A stretch of DNA of 64,000 nucleotides from Paenibacillus sp. NAIST15-1 (GCF_001894745.1 NZ_BBYF01000009.1:1-64000); one strand, 5' to 3'; counted from the stretch's first letter, positions 1 to 8,822 are shown. Notes: a model not told the origin generated them from the sequence alone. Translations and numbers: made by a program.

Positions 1-887
1 TCTCCAATAAAATTGACCGCCAACACGACAATAAAAATGCATGCTCCTGGATAAAGCGCTTGCGTCGGATCGACAAGCATGAATTGCTGTGCGTTGCTAA
101 GCATCAATCCCCAGCTCGTATCAGGAAGCTGTACCCCTAAACCGAGATAAGATAATCCGGACTCGGCAAGAATCGCCCCGCCTACCATTAAAGTAGCGTT
201 TACGATAATCGGAGCCGTGGCATTGCGAAGCAAATGTCTGCTTATAATCCCCCAACTGGACACACCAATCGCCTTGGCCGCTTCCACATACTGCATCTCC
301 CGCAGTTGAAGGAACGTTCCTCTAACAAGCCTCGCCGAGCCCATCCAGCTTGTAAAGCTTAAAATCATGATCATGTAGCTGAACTTCGGACCGAAGATAG
401 CCAATACCAAGATGTTCAGGAACAAGGTCGGGATGGAGTTCATGACATCCACCAGCCTCATGAAAATCGTATCGATCCAGCCGCCGAAATATCCGGAAAT
501 GGAACCAATAATGGTTCCGATTACGACAGAAATAAAGGCAACCGAGAAACCGACCGATAACGACACTTGACTGCTGTAGATAAGCCGTGACAAGATGTCC
601 CTTCCCAATTCATCCGTTCCCAGTGGATGACCAGGACTGCCCGCTGGCAAACTTGACTTCAACATATCGATCGCGGCTGGGTCATACGGGGCAATATATT
701 TAGCACATAGAGCAATGACGACAAAGAACAATAGGACGATGGCTCCAACTACTGCAAATGGATTGCTCATAAATTTCTTCCATGCCATTAAGGTCATACT
801 TGTCGGCTTCTCCGACTTAGGGCCAACCTCACTCGTCTTGCCGCGTTCAGGGTCAAGCTGAGCACCTTGTAAGCTCGTTGCACTCAT
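1..887 (-). CDS. Opp/Dpp-type peptide ABC transporter permease (OppC-like), 3' end outside window
   Basis: Second permease of an oligopeptide importer; it forms half of the inner-membrane channel. About 295 codons are visible and the C-terminus lies beyond base 1. The start is ATG at 887, overlapping the stop of the upstream permease gene (ATGA), which indicates translational coupling. The N-terminal tail of about 30 residues precedes a first hydrophobic segment. The conserved PLGTDELGRDILSR region follows, and then the EAA loop (EAAKAIGVSSWGIISRHLL) that docks on the ATPase. This order is characteristic of OppC/DppC proteins. ATPase genes probably follow to the left, outside the window. The substrate (peptide, nickel or other) cannot be fixed from the permease alone. 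Confidence 0.93.
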   Translation of the reverse strand, partial: MSATSLQGAQLDPERGKTSEVGPKSEKPTSMTLMAWKKFMSNPFAVVGAIVLLFFVVIALCAKYIAPYDPAAIDMLKSSLPAGSPGHPLGTDELGRDILSRLIYSSQVSLSVGFSVAFISVVIGTIIGSISGYFGGWIDTIFMRLVDVMNSIPTLFLNILVLAIFGPKFSYMIMILSFTSWMGSARLVRGTFLQLREMQYVEAAKAIGVSSWGIISRHLLRNATAPIIVNATLMVGGAILAESGLSYLGLGVQLPDTSWGLMLSNAQQFMLVDPTQALYPGACIFIVVLAVNFIG

Positions 888-1852
888 GCCGACATGCCCC
901 CTTTGCCCAATTGTACACGCGGATCAACAACCGCATACAAAATGTCCGCGATCAAGTTGCCAAGAACGACGATAACCGTTGTAATTAAGGTAATTGCCAT
1001 CAGTACCGAATACTCCCGCGACACCGCCATCTCAACGAACAACCGCCCCATGCCTGGCCAGTTAAATACGCTTTCCGTAATCGCTGCTCCCGCTATGAGT
1101 ATCGGCAGATCCAGACCAAGTACGGTAATGATCGGGATGAGCGCATTCCGCAAGGCATGACGGAAAATGACCCTGCTTTCCTTCATTCCCTTCGCTCTCG
1201 CCGTTCGAATGTAGTCCTGCCCCAGCACCTCAAGCATGCTGGATCGAGAATATTTCACGTAAGAAGCCAAGAAGCCTAATGTGAGAACCGTGACAGGCAG
1301 AATAAGATGCATGAATAAGTCCTGAAAATCGCCCTCTTTCCCCATCGAATACATGTCGGATAAAGGCAGCCAGTCCAACTTAATAGAAAAATAACTCTGC
1401 AAAAGAATACCAAACCAGAATGTCGGCATGGCAAACCCAATATAAGAAATTAACGACGCTGTCTGGTCGGATAATCCATACTCTCTCGTACTATTGTATA
1501 TCCCCCAGGGGATCGCAATGATTAAGGAGAGCAGCCATGCAACGCTCATCAGAACAACCGTATTCTTCACCGTCGGCCAGAGTATATCACCTACTGGGAG
1601 ATTATTCTTGAAGGTTTTCCCCAAATCACCCTTCAACAGGTCTCCCACCCAGCGAATATATTGGATATGAATCGGCTTGTCCAAGCCGAGATTTTTCGCT
1701 TGTATTTTACCCGCTTCCTGAGACAGTCCCGGCGACAGAAAGATTTGCGTCGGACCTCCTGGTGCTGCATGAATGAGTCCAAAGGTAACGATGGAGATCA
1801 AAAACAGCACTAAGAGTGACTGTAGTACACGGCGGATCAGATACTCCGTCAT
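884..1852 (-). CDS. Opp/Dpp-type peptide ABC transporter permease (OppB-like)
   Basis: First permease of the oligopeptide importer, 322 aa. The start chosen is ATG at 1852 (MTEYLIRRVLQ), directly behind an AGGAGG site. An upstream in-frame start at 1903 has no such site. The protein opens with the typical OppB first helix, then a periplasmic segment, and carries the EAA loop (YIRTARAKGMKESRVIFRHA) near residue 220. The C-terminal FNWPGMGRLF motif is also OppB-like. It lies between the binding-protein gene and the OppC-like gene on one strand, and overlaps the latter by 4 nt. Confidence 0.95.
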   Translation of the reverse strand: MTEYLIRRVLQSLLVLFLISIVTFGLIHAAPGGPTQIFLSPGLSQEAGKIQAKNLGLDKPIHIQYIRWVGDLLKGDLGKTFKNNLPVGDILWPTVKNTVVLMSVAWLLSLIIAIPWGIYNSTREYGLSDQTASLISYIGFAMPTFWFGILLQSYFSIKLDWLPLSDMYSMGKEGDFQDLFMHLILPVTVLTLGFLASYVKYSRSSMLEVLGQDYIRTARAKGMKESRVIFRHALRNALIPIITVLGLDLPILIAGAAITESVFNWPGMGRLFVEMAVSREYSVLMAITLITTVIVVLGNLIADILYAVVDPRVQLGKGGMSA

Positions 1853-1904
1853 AGGAAATCCTCCTAAATCGTATCGTGTGAATTCATGTATTAGCACATC
1901 CATA

Positions 1905-1938
1905 TAAAAGAGGAAGGGGCAAGCAACCCCCTCCCCTC
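1905..1938 (-). terminator. Intercistronic hairpin between binding-protein and permease genes
   Basis: On the minus strand a G-rich arm (GAGGGGAGGGG) pairs imperfectly with CCCCTTCCTC and is followed by TTTTAT. It sits between the binding-protein stop and the OppB-like gene. It may act as a partial terminator or 3'-end stabiliser that keeps the binding protein in excess over the permeases, as in many ABC operons. Read-through must occur if the permeases have no other promoter. Confidence 0.5.
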
Positions 1939-1968
1939 ATCATGCATATTCAACCTGTGCTTGGTATT

Positions 1969-3699
1969 TTATTCTACCCACCAGTTGATCATGCGGAACA
2001 TGTATCCATATGCGAGTCCTGGTTCAGGTCTGTCTTCTTCCGCATATTTCACACGAGGGTTCAAGCCCTGTGGTGTACCATATTGATACATGAATACATA
2101 AGGAAGATCCGTTGTGATTTCTTTACCGATCTCTGCGTAAACTTTCTTACGCTCGTTTTGATCAGCGACAGAGTAACCTTTTACCCACAATTGATCGAGT
2201 TTTTCGTTTTTATACCAACCCGAATTTTGGTTCGGCGGGAAGAACTTTGAGGAGAGAATGCTTTCTGCGTTCGGATCTGGATCATTTAATGACCATGCCG
2301 CCAAGATAGCTTGGAATTTACCCGGTACAATGTTCTGCTCTTGCCAAGCAGCGAAGTCAACGCCTCTCGGCTTCACTTCAATGCCGATATCTTTCAAGTT
2401 CTGTTGGATAACAGCAGCAACCTGTTCGCGGCGGCTATTACCTGTATTGTATTGAAGTTCGAAGGAGAACTTGACGCCGTTCTTCTCTAAAATGCCACCT
2501 TCAGTGCTAGCCTTCCATCCATCTTCAGCCAGCAGCTTCTTCGCCAATTCCACATCATAGTTATAAACTACTGCAGTTTCGGCTGGATCTGCCCATGAGC
2601 CTGGCAGGAATGGCGAGTTCATCAACTTACCTGTTCCCTTAAGGATATTGTCGACCATGCCTTGGCGGTTAAGCGCGTGAGCGATCGCTTGTCTTGTCTT
2701 CTGTCCAGCAAAGAAGCTTTCTTTATTATCGAAGTTCATTTTGTTAAAGTTGAAGCCCATGTATTCGTAGAGTGGTCCTGGTGCCAAGATGACGTTGAGG
2801 TTGTCGCGAGCTTGAACAGCTGCTAGTTGGGTGACTGGAATCGCTGATACAGAGTCGACATCTCCCTTGATGAGAGCTTGCACTTCTGTATTTTGATCTG
2901 CGTAGATTTTGTAGATGACTTTCTGGATGTGAGGTTTTTTCGCTCCCCAGTAGTTCGGGTCTGCGTCGAAGCTTAAGTATTGTTTTTGCTTCCATTCAGT
3001 CCATTTCCAAGGACCGTTCGTTACAGTCTGCTCTGGTTTGGAACCGTATGGATGCTTCTTCAATTCTGTAATCGGAACATCCTTCAAGATGTGATATGGC
3101 ACTGGTTTAAGTCTAAGAGAGTAGAGGAATGGGGCAAATACTTGCTTTAACTTGATCTGAACAGTGTGTCCATCGATCTTCGTTACCGATTCAACATGTT
3201 CGAATTGGCTAATACCTGGGGAACCTACTTCTGGGTTGCGTACCGTATTAATGGTAAAGATCAAATCATCCGCTGTTACTGGTTGGCCGTCGCTCCATTT
3301 GGCTTCTGGCTTCAATTTGACCGTGTAGGTCTTCAAGTCTTCACTGATTTGAGGAGGCTCAGCCGCGAGAGACCAAGGCTCTACGACTACGTTCGCTTGA
3401 CGGTCAAGATCGTACAGGCTGGAGAAGATCAAGATTTCAGCATCCCCGGATGAAGTATCACTTACGTACAATGGGTTTACCGAAACGATATCCGAGAAGG
3501 TACCTAACGTGATTGTACCTCCATCTTTCGGGGTCTGAGCCGTATTCTCCTTCGCTGGCTCTTCCGTTTTCGCTGGTTCGGTATTTTTGGGCTCATCCTT
3601 TGGAGGATTCGTCGATGTGCTTGAACCTCCGCACGCTGACAACAACGATCCCATTAGTACCAAGAGCAGCATAAATGACATCCATTTCTTTTTTGCCAC
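1969..3699 (-). CDS. Peptide-type ABC transporter substrate-binding lipoprotein (SBP family 5)
   Basis: Extracellular substrate receptor for the downstream permeases. The sequence begins KKKW, a hydrophobic stretch and a lipobox LLSAC, so the mature protein is lipid-anchored at Cys. A Ser/Thr/Lys/Glu-rich linker of about 40 residues follows. The remainder matches family 5 binding proteins, with SDGQPVTADDLIFT near the N-terminal lobe. Length (576 aa) is usual for OppA-like proteins. I prefer GTG at 3699, which has GAGAGGGG six bases upstream. The in-frame ATG at 3717 lies before that site and has no good one of its own. It is the first gene of the minus-strand operon binding protein-permease-permease. 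Confidence 0.93.
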   Translation of the reverse strand: MAKKKWMSFMLLLVLMGSLLSACGGSSTSTNPPKDEPKNTEPAKTEEPAKENTAQTPKDGGTITLGTFSDIVSVNPLYVSDTSSGDAEILIFSSLYDLDRQANVVVEPWSLAAEPPQISEDLKTYTVKLKPEAKWSDGQPVTADDLIFTINTVRNPEVGSPGISQFEHVESVTKIDGHTVQIKLKQVFAPFLYSLRLKPVPYHILKDVPITELKKHPYGSKPEQTVTNGPWKWTEWKQKQYLSFDADPNYWGAKKPHIQKVIYKIYADQNTEVQALIKGDVDSVSAIPVTQLAAVQARDNLNVILAPGPLYEYMGFNFNKMNFDNKESFFAGQKTRQAIAHALNRQGMVDNILKGTGKLMNSPFLPGSWADPAETAVVYNYDVELAKKLLAEDGWKASTEGGILEKNGVKFSFELQYNTGNSRREQVAAVIQQNLKDIGIEVKPRGVDFAAWQEQNIVPGKFQAILAAWSLNDPDPNAESILSSKFFPPNQNSGWYKNEKLDQLWVKGYSVADQNERKKVYAEIGKEITTDLPYVFMYQYGTPQGLNPRVKYAEEDRPEPGLAYGYMFRMINWWVE

Positions 3700-3864
3700 A
3701 TAATTCCCCTCTCTCATTTTCGATATTTTTGTGAAGGATATATTTTCCTAGACATTGTATCATTTGAATCAGCCTACAGGTAGTAAAATGATGGAAAATA
3801 TTTATAATTTGCAATTATATTTTTCATTTTACTGATTACTTTCTTTAAAAAGACTATATAGAAA

Positions 3865-3889
3865 GAAAAAAGGGGCGACATCCGCCCCC
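3865..3889 (-). terminator. Rho-independent terminator after the amidase gene
   Basis: Minus-strand stem GGGGCG/CGCCCC with a 5-nt loop, followed by TTTTTTCTTT. It lies about 80 nt past the amidase stop and upstream of the peptide-importer operon, so it separates the two transcripts. Confidence 0.85.
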
Positions 3890-3970
3890 TTTACCACTTT
3901 ACTCCAATAAATTAACCTATGGTACACGGGATACGAACGTAAATCTTCTACGCTCCCCTTCCTTCTTATC

Positions 3971-4732
3971 CTAGCGCTGGATGCTGACAATTCTCTCTGT
4001 TCCATTCCATGTGACGCTGGCCCCTATGGATTCGGCAATTGCTCGAACAGGTACATAGGCACTGCCATTTAGAATGATGCTATTTGGCTGAGAAATATTG
4101 TTGAGATACGCGACCTTCTTCGTATTGTCCCATCCAACAGAAAGACCCAATGCTGACGCTATATCACGAATCGGACCGTATACGACATTTTCCTTCATTA
4201 TTCCCTGCGCTGCTTCTTGTCCATTGACTAGAATGCGAATTCCATTTTGAAGTTGCTGTACTTGCCCCTTAATTAAAATTATGAACTGGCTCCAGTACGG
4301 GAGAATTTGCGAAGGGCACTGCTTGCCTGACCATTTCTTATGCGGGACAACTTGATCGACCGTAAGCGTATAGCGCAAAATCAGTGTTGCCACGAGCCAC
4401 GCTGCGTTATTCCAAGCCACATCTTGATTCATGCCCGTATACATGCATACCTCAATAGCAATGCTTGTCGTGTTGCCAGGCCCATTGCCATCGCCTGCGT
4501 GCCATCCCTGCTCATTATCACGCAGATGCTGATAAATATCCTTGTCATCCACCGTATAGTGCCATGATGCTTGTCTCCCACCGCTTCCATCTAACAAGTA
4601 GCGCGCGTGCGATTCCGCTGTTCCGCTTGTATTGTCCGTGTTGTGGATCGTAATCCACTGTGGTGTCATAGGCCTGCTCGGCTTGTTCGGACTGCCATCC
4701 GGAATCAGACGTTGTTGAATGACGATGCTCAT
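3971..4732 (-). CDS. N-acetylmuramoyl-L-alanine amidase (Amidase_2) with C-terminal stalk domain
   Basis: Zinc amidase that cleaves the lactyl-amide bond between MurNAc and the stem peptide of peptidoglycan; 253 aa. Residues about 20-155 form the Amidase_2 (T7-lysozyme-like) fold. Zn ligands can be placed at the His of WITIHNTD, the His of VPHKKWSGKQCP and the Cys of the same motif. The last about 80 residues contain two stalk-type (copper-amine-oxidase N-terminal-like) segments, the second with YVPVRAIAESIGASVTWN. No signal peptide is present, so release may depend on lysis or a holin-like route, as in phage-derived CwlA/XlyA amidases. The Shine-Dalgarno sequence is weak (GAGATGA). No prophage genes surround it. 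Confidence 0.9.
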   Translation of the reverse strand: MSIVIQQRLIPDGSPNKPSRPMTPQWITIHNTDNTSGTAESHARYLLDGSGGRQASWHYTVDDKDIYQHLRDNEQGWHAGDGNGPGNTTSIAIEVCMYTGMNQDVAWNNAAWLVATLILRYTLTVDQVVPHKKWSGKQCPSQILPYWSQFIILIKGQVQQLQNGIRILVNGQEAAQGIMKENVVYGPIRDIASALGLSVGWDNTKKVAYLNNISQPNSIILNGSAYVPVRAIAESIGASVTWNGTERIVSIQR

Positions 4733-5204
4733 GGTTCATCATCTCGCTTCTGCATAATGTGTTGTCCTAGAAGACTTGGCATGCATGCTGCGAGAGCTGA
4801 TCTATCACCAAAAAGCGTTCAAAGGAGTTGAACGCCGCTTGGATCATTGCCGCAAATGGATTGTATATAGGAGAATCACCCTAAGATATAAGTGCCGTCG
4901 CAAATCTTCTATAGTAAAGCATACGTACTTTCATAGAAGTTTGGCTCTGGCAATTGTCTCGATGGATTTGTCTGTTTTGGCTCCACTCATCAGCTTAGAT
5001 GTCCATGAATCTCCTCAAATGACAGTAACAAATGAATCTCGTTAACTATCAACTACAATGAATTATGAATGCAATAAAGTATCATTCCAATTTATAGCTG
5101 ATTTCACTTTTCATGCATTCGCAGTTTAGAAGGACAATGATACAATTACCTCATGCATTCCAGCAATTGACTTCATGAGAATTGATTAATTAGGAGAGAT
5201 CTAT
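4733..5204. other. Intergenic region with one inverted repeat
   Basis: 472 bases between divergent genes. The only clear structure is an 8-bp inverted repeat, GCGTTCAA (4815-4822) and TTGAACGC (4828-4835), with a 5-nt loop. It has no U-tract on either side, so it may be an operator or a cryptic hairpin. I see no supported gene or RNA here. Confidence 0.4.
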
Positions 5205-5834
5205 GTGGAGCGTGAATGGAAACTAGAACAATCGTCGCCTAGCACTGAAAAGAGGCCATTCTCTACCGGTATCGTCGTCACCTCTATCTTTGCAGCATGT
5301 TGTGTAATCGGCTTGTCTATCTTTACTTTGGTTCATAGCATGAAAGTGAATGATGCCGCAGAGAAGCTGCAGCAATCCTTCTCTAAATTGCAAGCAGACT
5401 ATGAGGAACTAAAAAGAGACAACAGCAAACAGAGATTTACGATGAATCAACTGCAGAACAATCTCTTGTATGCAAATATTCAGCATGATATGGAGGAAAA
5501 CGTCGTATCCGATCATTTGATATTGGATAAAATCTACTTCGACGATATCGTCTATCGCAAAGGAACGAGCGGCACGACCATAGACGTTCGCACTCAGCCC
5601 GAATTTAACACTAAATATGCGGGGTCTGGGAAGTTCACTCTATCTGATAAAGAATTGAACAATGTTGTAACCACGTTCATGCAAGCAGCGCGAGATCAAT
5701 ATGAGTGGTGTCTGGAAATGTACAGCATGGATGCCGTTGCACCAGATTGGAATGAGCTTACGCATACCATTACGATAGGCAACTATGATCTTGGAACCTA
5801 TCATAATGGTTTGTTTACGCCTGTTAAGAAATAG
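5205..5834 (+). CDS. Hypothetical single-pass membrane protein with coiled coil
   Basis: Function unknown, 209 aa. The start is GTG at 5205, seven bases after AGGAGA. About 20 charged residues precede one membrane helix (residues about 25-47). A heptad-like coiled-coil stretch follows (about 50-85: AAEKLQQSFSKLQADYEELK). The remaining about 120 residues form an extracytoplasmic domain of mixed composition with no motif that I recognise. The N-in/C-out layout resembles cell-envelope or septum proteins in outline only. It stands alone and ends at a bidirectional terminator. Confidence 0.8.
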   Translation: MEREWKLEQSSPSTEKRPFSTGIVVTSIFAACCVIGLSIFTLVHSMKVNDAAEKLQQSFSKLQADYEELKRDNSKQRFTMNQLQNNLLYANIQHDMEENVVSDHLILDKIYFDDIVYRKGTSGTTIDVRTQPEFNTKYAGSGKFTLSDKELNNVVTTFMQAARDQYEWCLEMYSMDAVAPDWNELTHTITIGNYDLGTYHNGLFTPVKK

Positions 5835-5902
5835 TATCTTTGAGCTTAGGTAAAACACCTCTAGCTTCTGCAATCCGCTGAACTGAGAAATCAGGTCATT
5901 CA

Positions 5903-5949
5903 AAAAAGAGAGAGTCAACGAGAAATGCTATTCGATGACCCTCTCTTTT
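5903..5949. terminator. Bidirectional terminator between convergent genes
   Basis: A long imperfect stem (AAAGAGAG.GTCA...TGAC.CTCTCTTT) with A-rich 5' and T-rich 3' flanks can work in both directions. It serves the plus-strand membrane-protein gene and the minus-strand NPCBM gene. Confidence 0.8.
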
Positions 5950-5989
5950 ATTAGTTCTGTTAAGATTGATAAAGTATCATTTATGCATG

Positions 5990-6703
5990 TTACTGAAACA
6001 ATTTAGGCTCTGCGAGTGCTGCCCACGTAGACTCGAAAACATTGCCTGGTTCCGCCACAATTTGAAGCTTAAGTACCCCACTCACATCAATATTTACAGG
6101 ATTAGGGTTATCTCCGCCCTTTACATTTTCAAACGAAGCCAATTCTGTCCCATCACCAATAAAGCGATAGGTAACCACTCTATTCGAATTTTTCGTTTCA
6201 TCATCTACACCAATAAAAGTTGATAGCTTTTTATATTTTTCATTTAAGTTATAGTCAATAGAGGTACTTTTGTTGTTCATAAAGCTAAGATTAAAAACAA
6301 TTCCTTTTTGGAACTTATCTCCTGCAATTTCAATTTTATTGCTGTAAGGGTTTTGATTAAAATGAACGCTTGAACCACTAGGGCCATCCGTTCTTGCATA
6401 ATTTACATCAGATAAATATGTAAACGAACCTTCTTTTTTACCAACCCAGGCTGTTTTATTTTTCCCGTCATACGAAAATTCTTTCCCCGAAGCGTCAGCA
6501 ACGAATTTCACTGGAGCATATAGCTGCCCTTTATAGAGAATCGCATTATCTGTGCTAACTTTCTGGACACCATCGAACATATACTTTATGTTTTCAAACG
6601 AGACTTCAATTTTTGCCGTGCTAGCAGCAAATGCCGCTGTACCAAATAGCAGACCCCCGATTACTACTCCCATCAGGAGGCCTTTTAGTTTCTCCTTCAT
6701 CAT
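5990..6703 (-). CDS. Exported protein with stalk domain and NPCBM-like carbohydrate-binding module
   Basis: A secreted 237-aa protein, probably surface-associated. Residues 1-27 are a Sec signal peptide (KLKGLLMGVVIGGLLFGTAAFA). Residues about 28-95 resemble the stalk domain (YAPVKFVADASGKEFSYD). The C-terminal about 130 residues resemble the NPCBM/NEW2 beta-sandwich, with the markers KYKKLSTFIGVDDE, VTYRFIGDGTEL and VNIDVSGVLKLQIV. NPCBM domains usually bind glycans and accompany glycosidases. Here no catalytic domain is attached, so it may be a glycan-binding or structural protein. A run of Shine-Dalgarno-like purines precedes the ATG. Confidence 0.82.
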   Translation of the reverse strand: MMKEKLKGLLMGVVIGGLLFGTAAFAASTAKIEVSFENIKYMFDGVQKVSTDNAILYKGQLYAPVKFVADASGKEFSYDGKNKTAWVGKKEGSFTYLSDVNYARTDGPSGSSVHFNQNPYSNKIEIAGDKFQKGIVFNLSFMNNKSTSIDYNLNEKYKKLSTFIGVDDETKNSNRVVTYRFIGDGTELASFENVKGGDNPNPVNIDVSGVLKLQIVAEPGNVFESTWAALAEPKLFQ

Positions 6704-6975
6704 TCAGTTCTCCCCTGTTTATGTTTTTAGCATGGATTGACCAATCACATCACTTCGACATATACCACTATATTCCTGCATATTCTCCCAAAATACCTAC
6801 CTATTTTGTCAAATAGAGTATTAGTAAATATCCACAAATTATAAATAAACCCACAAAATAGGTAATTTGTATCATTCATCTTTTATTACTATTAATGGTA
6901 ATATAGATTCACCTGGAAGAATATTACACATAATGGACTTAAAGTTGAAAAATTAAAAAGGAAGTGTGCCAAACT

Positions 6976-7362
6976 ATGAAAAAAACGTTTGTATCCTTAC
7001 TTACGACCGCTCTCTTACTTACTGCCGCTGTTCCAGCTTTTGCCCAAGAAAGCACTCAAGCTCCTGCACCAGCAGCCACAAGTGTTGTTAATCCTGAATC
7101 GATTTCCGCTTCGTCTTACTTCTTCGCTAATGTTTCTTGGAGAAATGTTTCTGGCGCAACTCGCTATGAGTATTTCGTGTATAAAAACGGAAATTTGGTT
7201 GAGTGGGGAAGTCAGAGTGTTACAGGCAGAGATGTCGGGATGGAGGAATTCGCCGCTTACAGAATAGAAATTAGAGCTGTTGGGTCAAATGGAAATCAGC
7301 TTGCTTGGGGCACAACGAATACCTTTGTAGCAGGTCCCACTTCAATTTACGTATCTCTGTAG
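6976..7362 (+). CDS. Small secreted protein with one Fn3-like domain
   Basis: 128 aa; function unknown. The start is ATG at 6976. An in-frame GTG at 6964 would place the ribosome site on top of the start codon. Residues 1-24 form a clean signal peptide ending AFA. After a short Ala/Pro linker, the about 90-residue mature domain has the alternating pattern of a fibronectin-III-like beta sandwich (VSWRNVSGATRYEYFVYKNG, YRIEIRAVGSNG). A single exported Fn3-like module suggests adhesion or a matrix role, but nothing in the context tests this. Confidence 0.75.
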   Translation: MKKTFVSLLTTALLLTAAVPAFAQESTQAPAPAATSVVNPESISASSYFFANVSWRNVSGATRYEYFVYKNGNLVEWGSQSVTGRDVGMEEFAAYRIEIRAVGSNGNQLAWGTTNTFVAGPTSIYVSL

Positions 7363-7447
7363 TCTTTGGAAGGTTCATGTAAGTATCTCAAAGGAATAAA
7401 CAGAACAAGAACCTGCTTAGCGTTGAAAATAATGACTACCATAACTC

Positions 7448-7480
7448 AAATAGGCTGCCAATACGGCAGCCTATTTCTTG
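7448..7480 (+). terminator. Terminator after the Fn3-like gene
   Basis: A perfect 12-bp stem, AAATAGGCTGCC (7448-7459) and GGCAGCCTATTT (7465-7476), ending in T-rich sequence about 90 nt past the stop. Confidence 0.8.
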
Positions 7481-7520
7481 TATCAAGTCCATTTACAGTA
7501 TGGATGCTTTTTATAATAAG

Positions 7521-7559
7521 GAAAACGCCCACCGACGTGAGATGACGTTAATGGGCGTT
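7521..7559 (-). terminator. Hairpin with U-tract, probably terminating a minus-strand transcript
   Basis: Outer stem AACGCCCA/TGGGCGTT, with an inner ACGT/ACGT pairing. On the minus strand it is followed by TTTTCCTTAT. It lies just past the stop of the small minus-strand reading frame at 7582-7749, which suggests that a gene was or is transcribed here. Confidence 0.55.
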
Positions 7560-7581
7560 GAAGTGTTAAGGAATATTATTT

Positions 7582-7749
7582 TTACAAATTACCGTTTGCC
7601 CTATATGGTTGAGCATAATAACTTTTAATCCTATGCCTTCCATCGTATCTTGAAGGATTTAGCTTTCTTTTCCTTCCTATGGGTCCATCGAACAGTACGT
7701 CACTGACAAAATCTCCTATAACAATAAAATTAATCGGATCTCTATTCAC
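7582..7749 (-). pseudogene. Short reading frame, possible gene remnant or small protein
   Basis: A GTG-started frame of 55 aa whose composition looks protein-like (DPINFIVIGDFVSDVLFDG, then a basic Arg/Lys/Tyr-rich tail). The same frame stays open about 20 codons further upstream, without a good start or ribosome-binding site. A terminator-like hairpin follows at once. I do not recognise the family. It could be the 3' remnant of a gene lost beside the tRNA, or a genuine small protein with an unusual start. Confidence 0.3.
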
Positions 7750-7875
7750 ATGTCTTGCCAAACATGCAGGAGGCGGTTCTTCGCAGCCTAGGAGATTCGA
7801 TTACAGCAACGAAAATCGAGACTGAAAATCCGCTTTATCTGGATAAAGGGTAGATGAATGGTAGATGAAGCACTT

Positions 7876-7919
7876 AAAAAAGGGAAAAGCGCGGCCTCCG
7901 ATTGCTCGGAAACCGCGCC
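7876..7919 (-). terminator. Terminator of the tRNA-Thr transcript
   Basis: Minus-strand stem GCGCGG/CCGCGC, extended by TTCCGA/TCGGA and followed by TTTTCCCTTTTTT. It begins about 16 nt after the CCA end of the tRNA, so the tRNA is a single-gene transcript. Confidence 0.85.
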
Positions 7920-7934
7920 GTTATCGACATTACA

Positions 7935-8009
7935 TGGTGCTGGAGAAGGGAATTGAACCCCCGACCCACGCATTACGAATGCGTTGCTCTACCCCTGAGC
8001 TACACCAGC
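7935..8009 (-). tRNA. tRNA-Thr (anticodon CGU), CCA encoded
   Basis: 75 nt, beginning GCTGGTG and ending CTCCAGCACCA. The D arm is GCTC..GAGC. The anticodon stem ACGCA/TGCGT holds the loop TTCGTAA (anticodon CGT, codon ACG), and the T loop is TTCAATT. The CCA tail is encoded. One T:T mismatch in the acceptor stem and G:T pairs in the T stem are the only irregularities. Confidence 0.96.
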
Positions 8010-8029
8010 AAATTTTGTTGACACCAAAT

Positions 8030-8058
8030 ATTATAGAGAAGTCAAATTATTGTTTCAA
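8030..8058 (-). promoter_or_regulatory. Sigma-A promoter of tRNA-Thr
   Basis: On the minus strand TTGAAA (8058-8053), a 17-bp spacer and TATAAT (8035-8030), which puts the start of transcription about 14 nt before the tRNA. This is nearly consensus. Confidence 0.85.
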
Positions 8059-8177
8059 CACTAAAATAAATTTACCTATATTTACTATATGATGCTGCAG
8101 AAGTGTTCTAGAACGATGTTCCTTCCCTTCATGCAGCACCATATTCTATTTTCCGCATCCAATCGAAATATCTACAA

Positions 8178-8663
8178 TTAGCTCTCCGCTAAAAGCGCAC
8201 TGACCAACTTCTCCAACGCTTCTTGATCCTGTTCATTGAAGCGATCCGTAATCGGGCTATCGATATCCAATACCCCGATAAGCTTGCCTTCTTTCATCAG
8301 TGGGACAACAATTTCGGAGCGCGATGCCGCATCACAGGCAATATGTCCGGGAAATGCGTGAACATCCGGCACAATTATTGTACGCTGTTCCTTCGCCGCC
8401 GTTCCGCACACGCCGCGGCCAAGCGGAATTCTTACACATGCAGGCAGTCCTTGGAACGGCCCGAGCACAAGCTCCCCTTTCCCCTCATCCATCAAGTAAA
8501 ATCCAGCCCAGTTAATATCCTTAAGCCCATGCCACAATAGCGCAGCTGCATTAGACATATTCGCAATGAAATTCGGCTCACCTGCGATTAATGCGGACAG
8601 CTGTCCATTGATAATCGGATAATCCTTGGCTCTATCGCCAGTATATAGTGTCGGTGTGAACAT
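8178..8663 (-). CDS. Free methionine-(R)-sulfoxide reductase (GAF domain)
   Basis: Reduces free L-methionine-(R)-sulfoxide in the cytoplasm with thioredoxin-type electrons. It is 161 aa, the normal size of the fRMsr/YtsP group, and is a single GAF domain. The three cysteines typical of this enzyme are at about 76 (GLPACVRI), 86 (GRGVCGTAA) and 110 (GHIACDAASRSE). The conserved end IGVLDIDSP is present. The start is ATG at 8663, behind GGAGG. The long open frame upstream of it has no ribosome site and is not coding. It is a single gene, transcribed divergently from the hydrolase. Confidence 0.93.
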   Translation of the reverse strand: MFTPTLYTGDRAKDYPIINGQLSALIAGEPNFIANMSNAAALLWHGLKDINWAGFYLMDEGKGELVLGPFQGLPACVRIPLGRGVCGTAAKEQRTIIVPDVHAFPGHIACDAASRSEIVVPLMKEGKLIGVLDIDSPITDRFNEQDQEALEKLVSALLAES

Positions 8664-8822
8664 CTGTACCGCCTCCCTCAGTCCTATTTGTAATGTATCA
8701 TACCATAGTGGAATGAATTCCGTGTATGATGCAATTAGAAAATAACGTAGCTTTCGTTTCAAAGCTCTCGATATAATGTAAGAAAAGGGTAACGGAACAA
8801 ATGCCGATGAGGAGGCAATCTG

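Noticed and set aside
3971-6703. Prophage lysis module around the amidase
   Set aside because: The amidase is phage-like in lacking a signal peptide, but no holin, tail, integrase or repressor gene is near.
7788-7973. 61-aa frame over the tRNA-Thr gene
   Set aside because: The sequence is the tRNA and its terminator.
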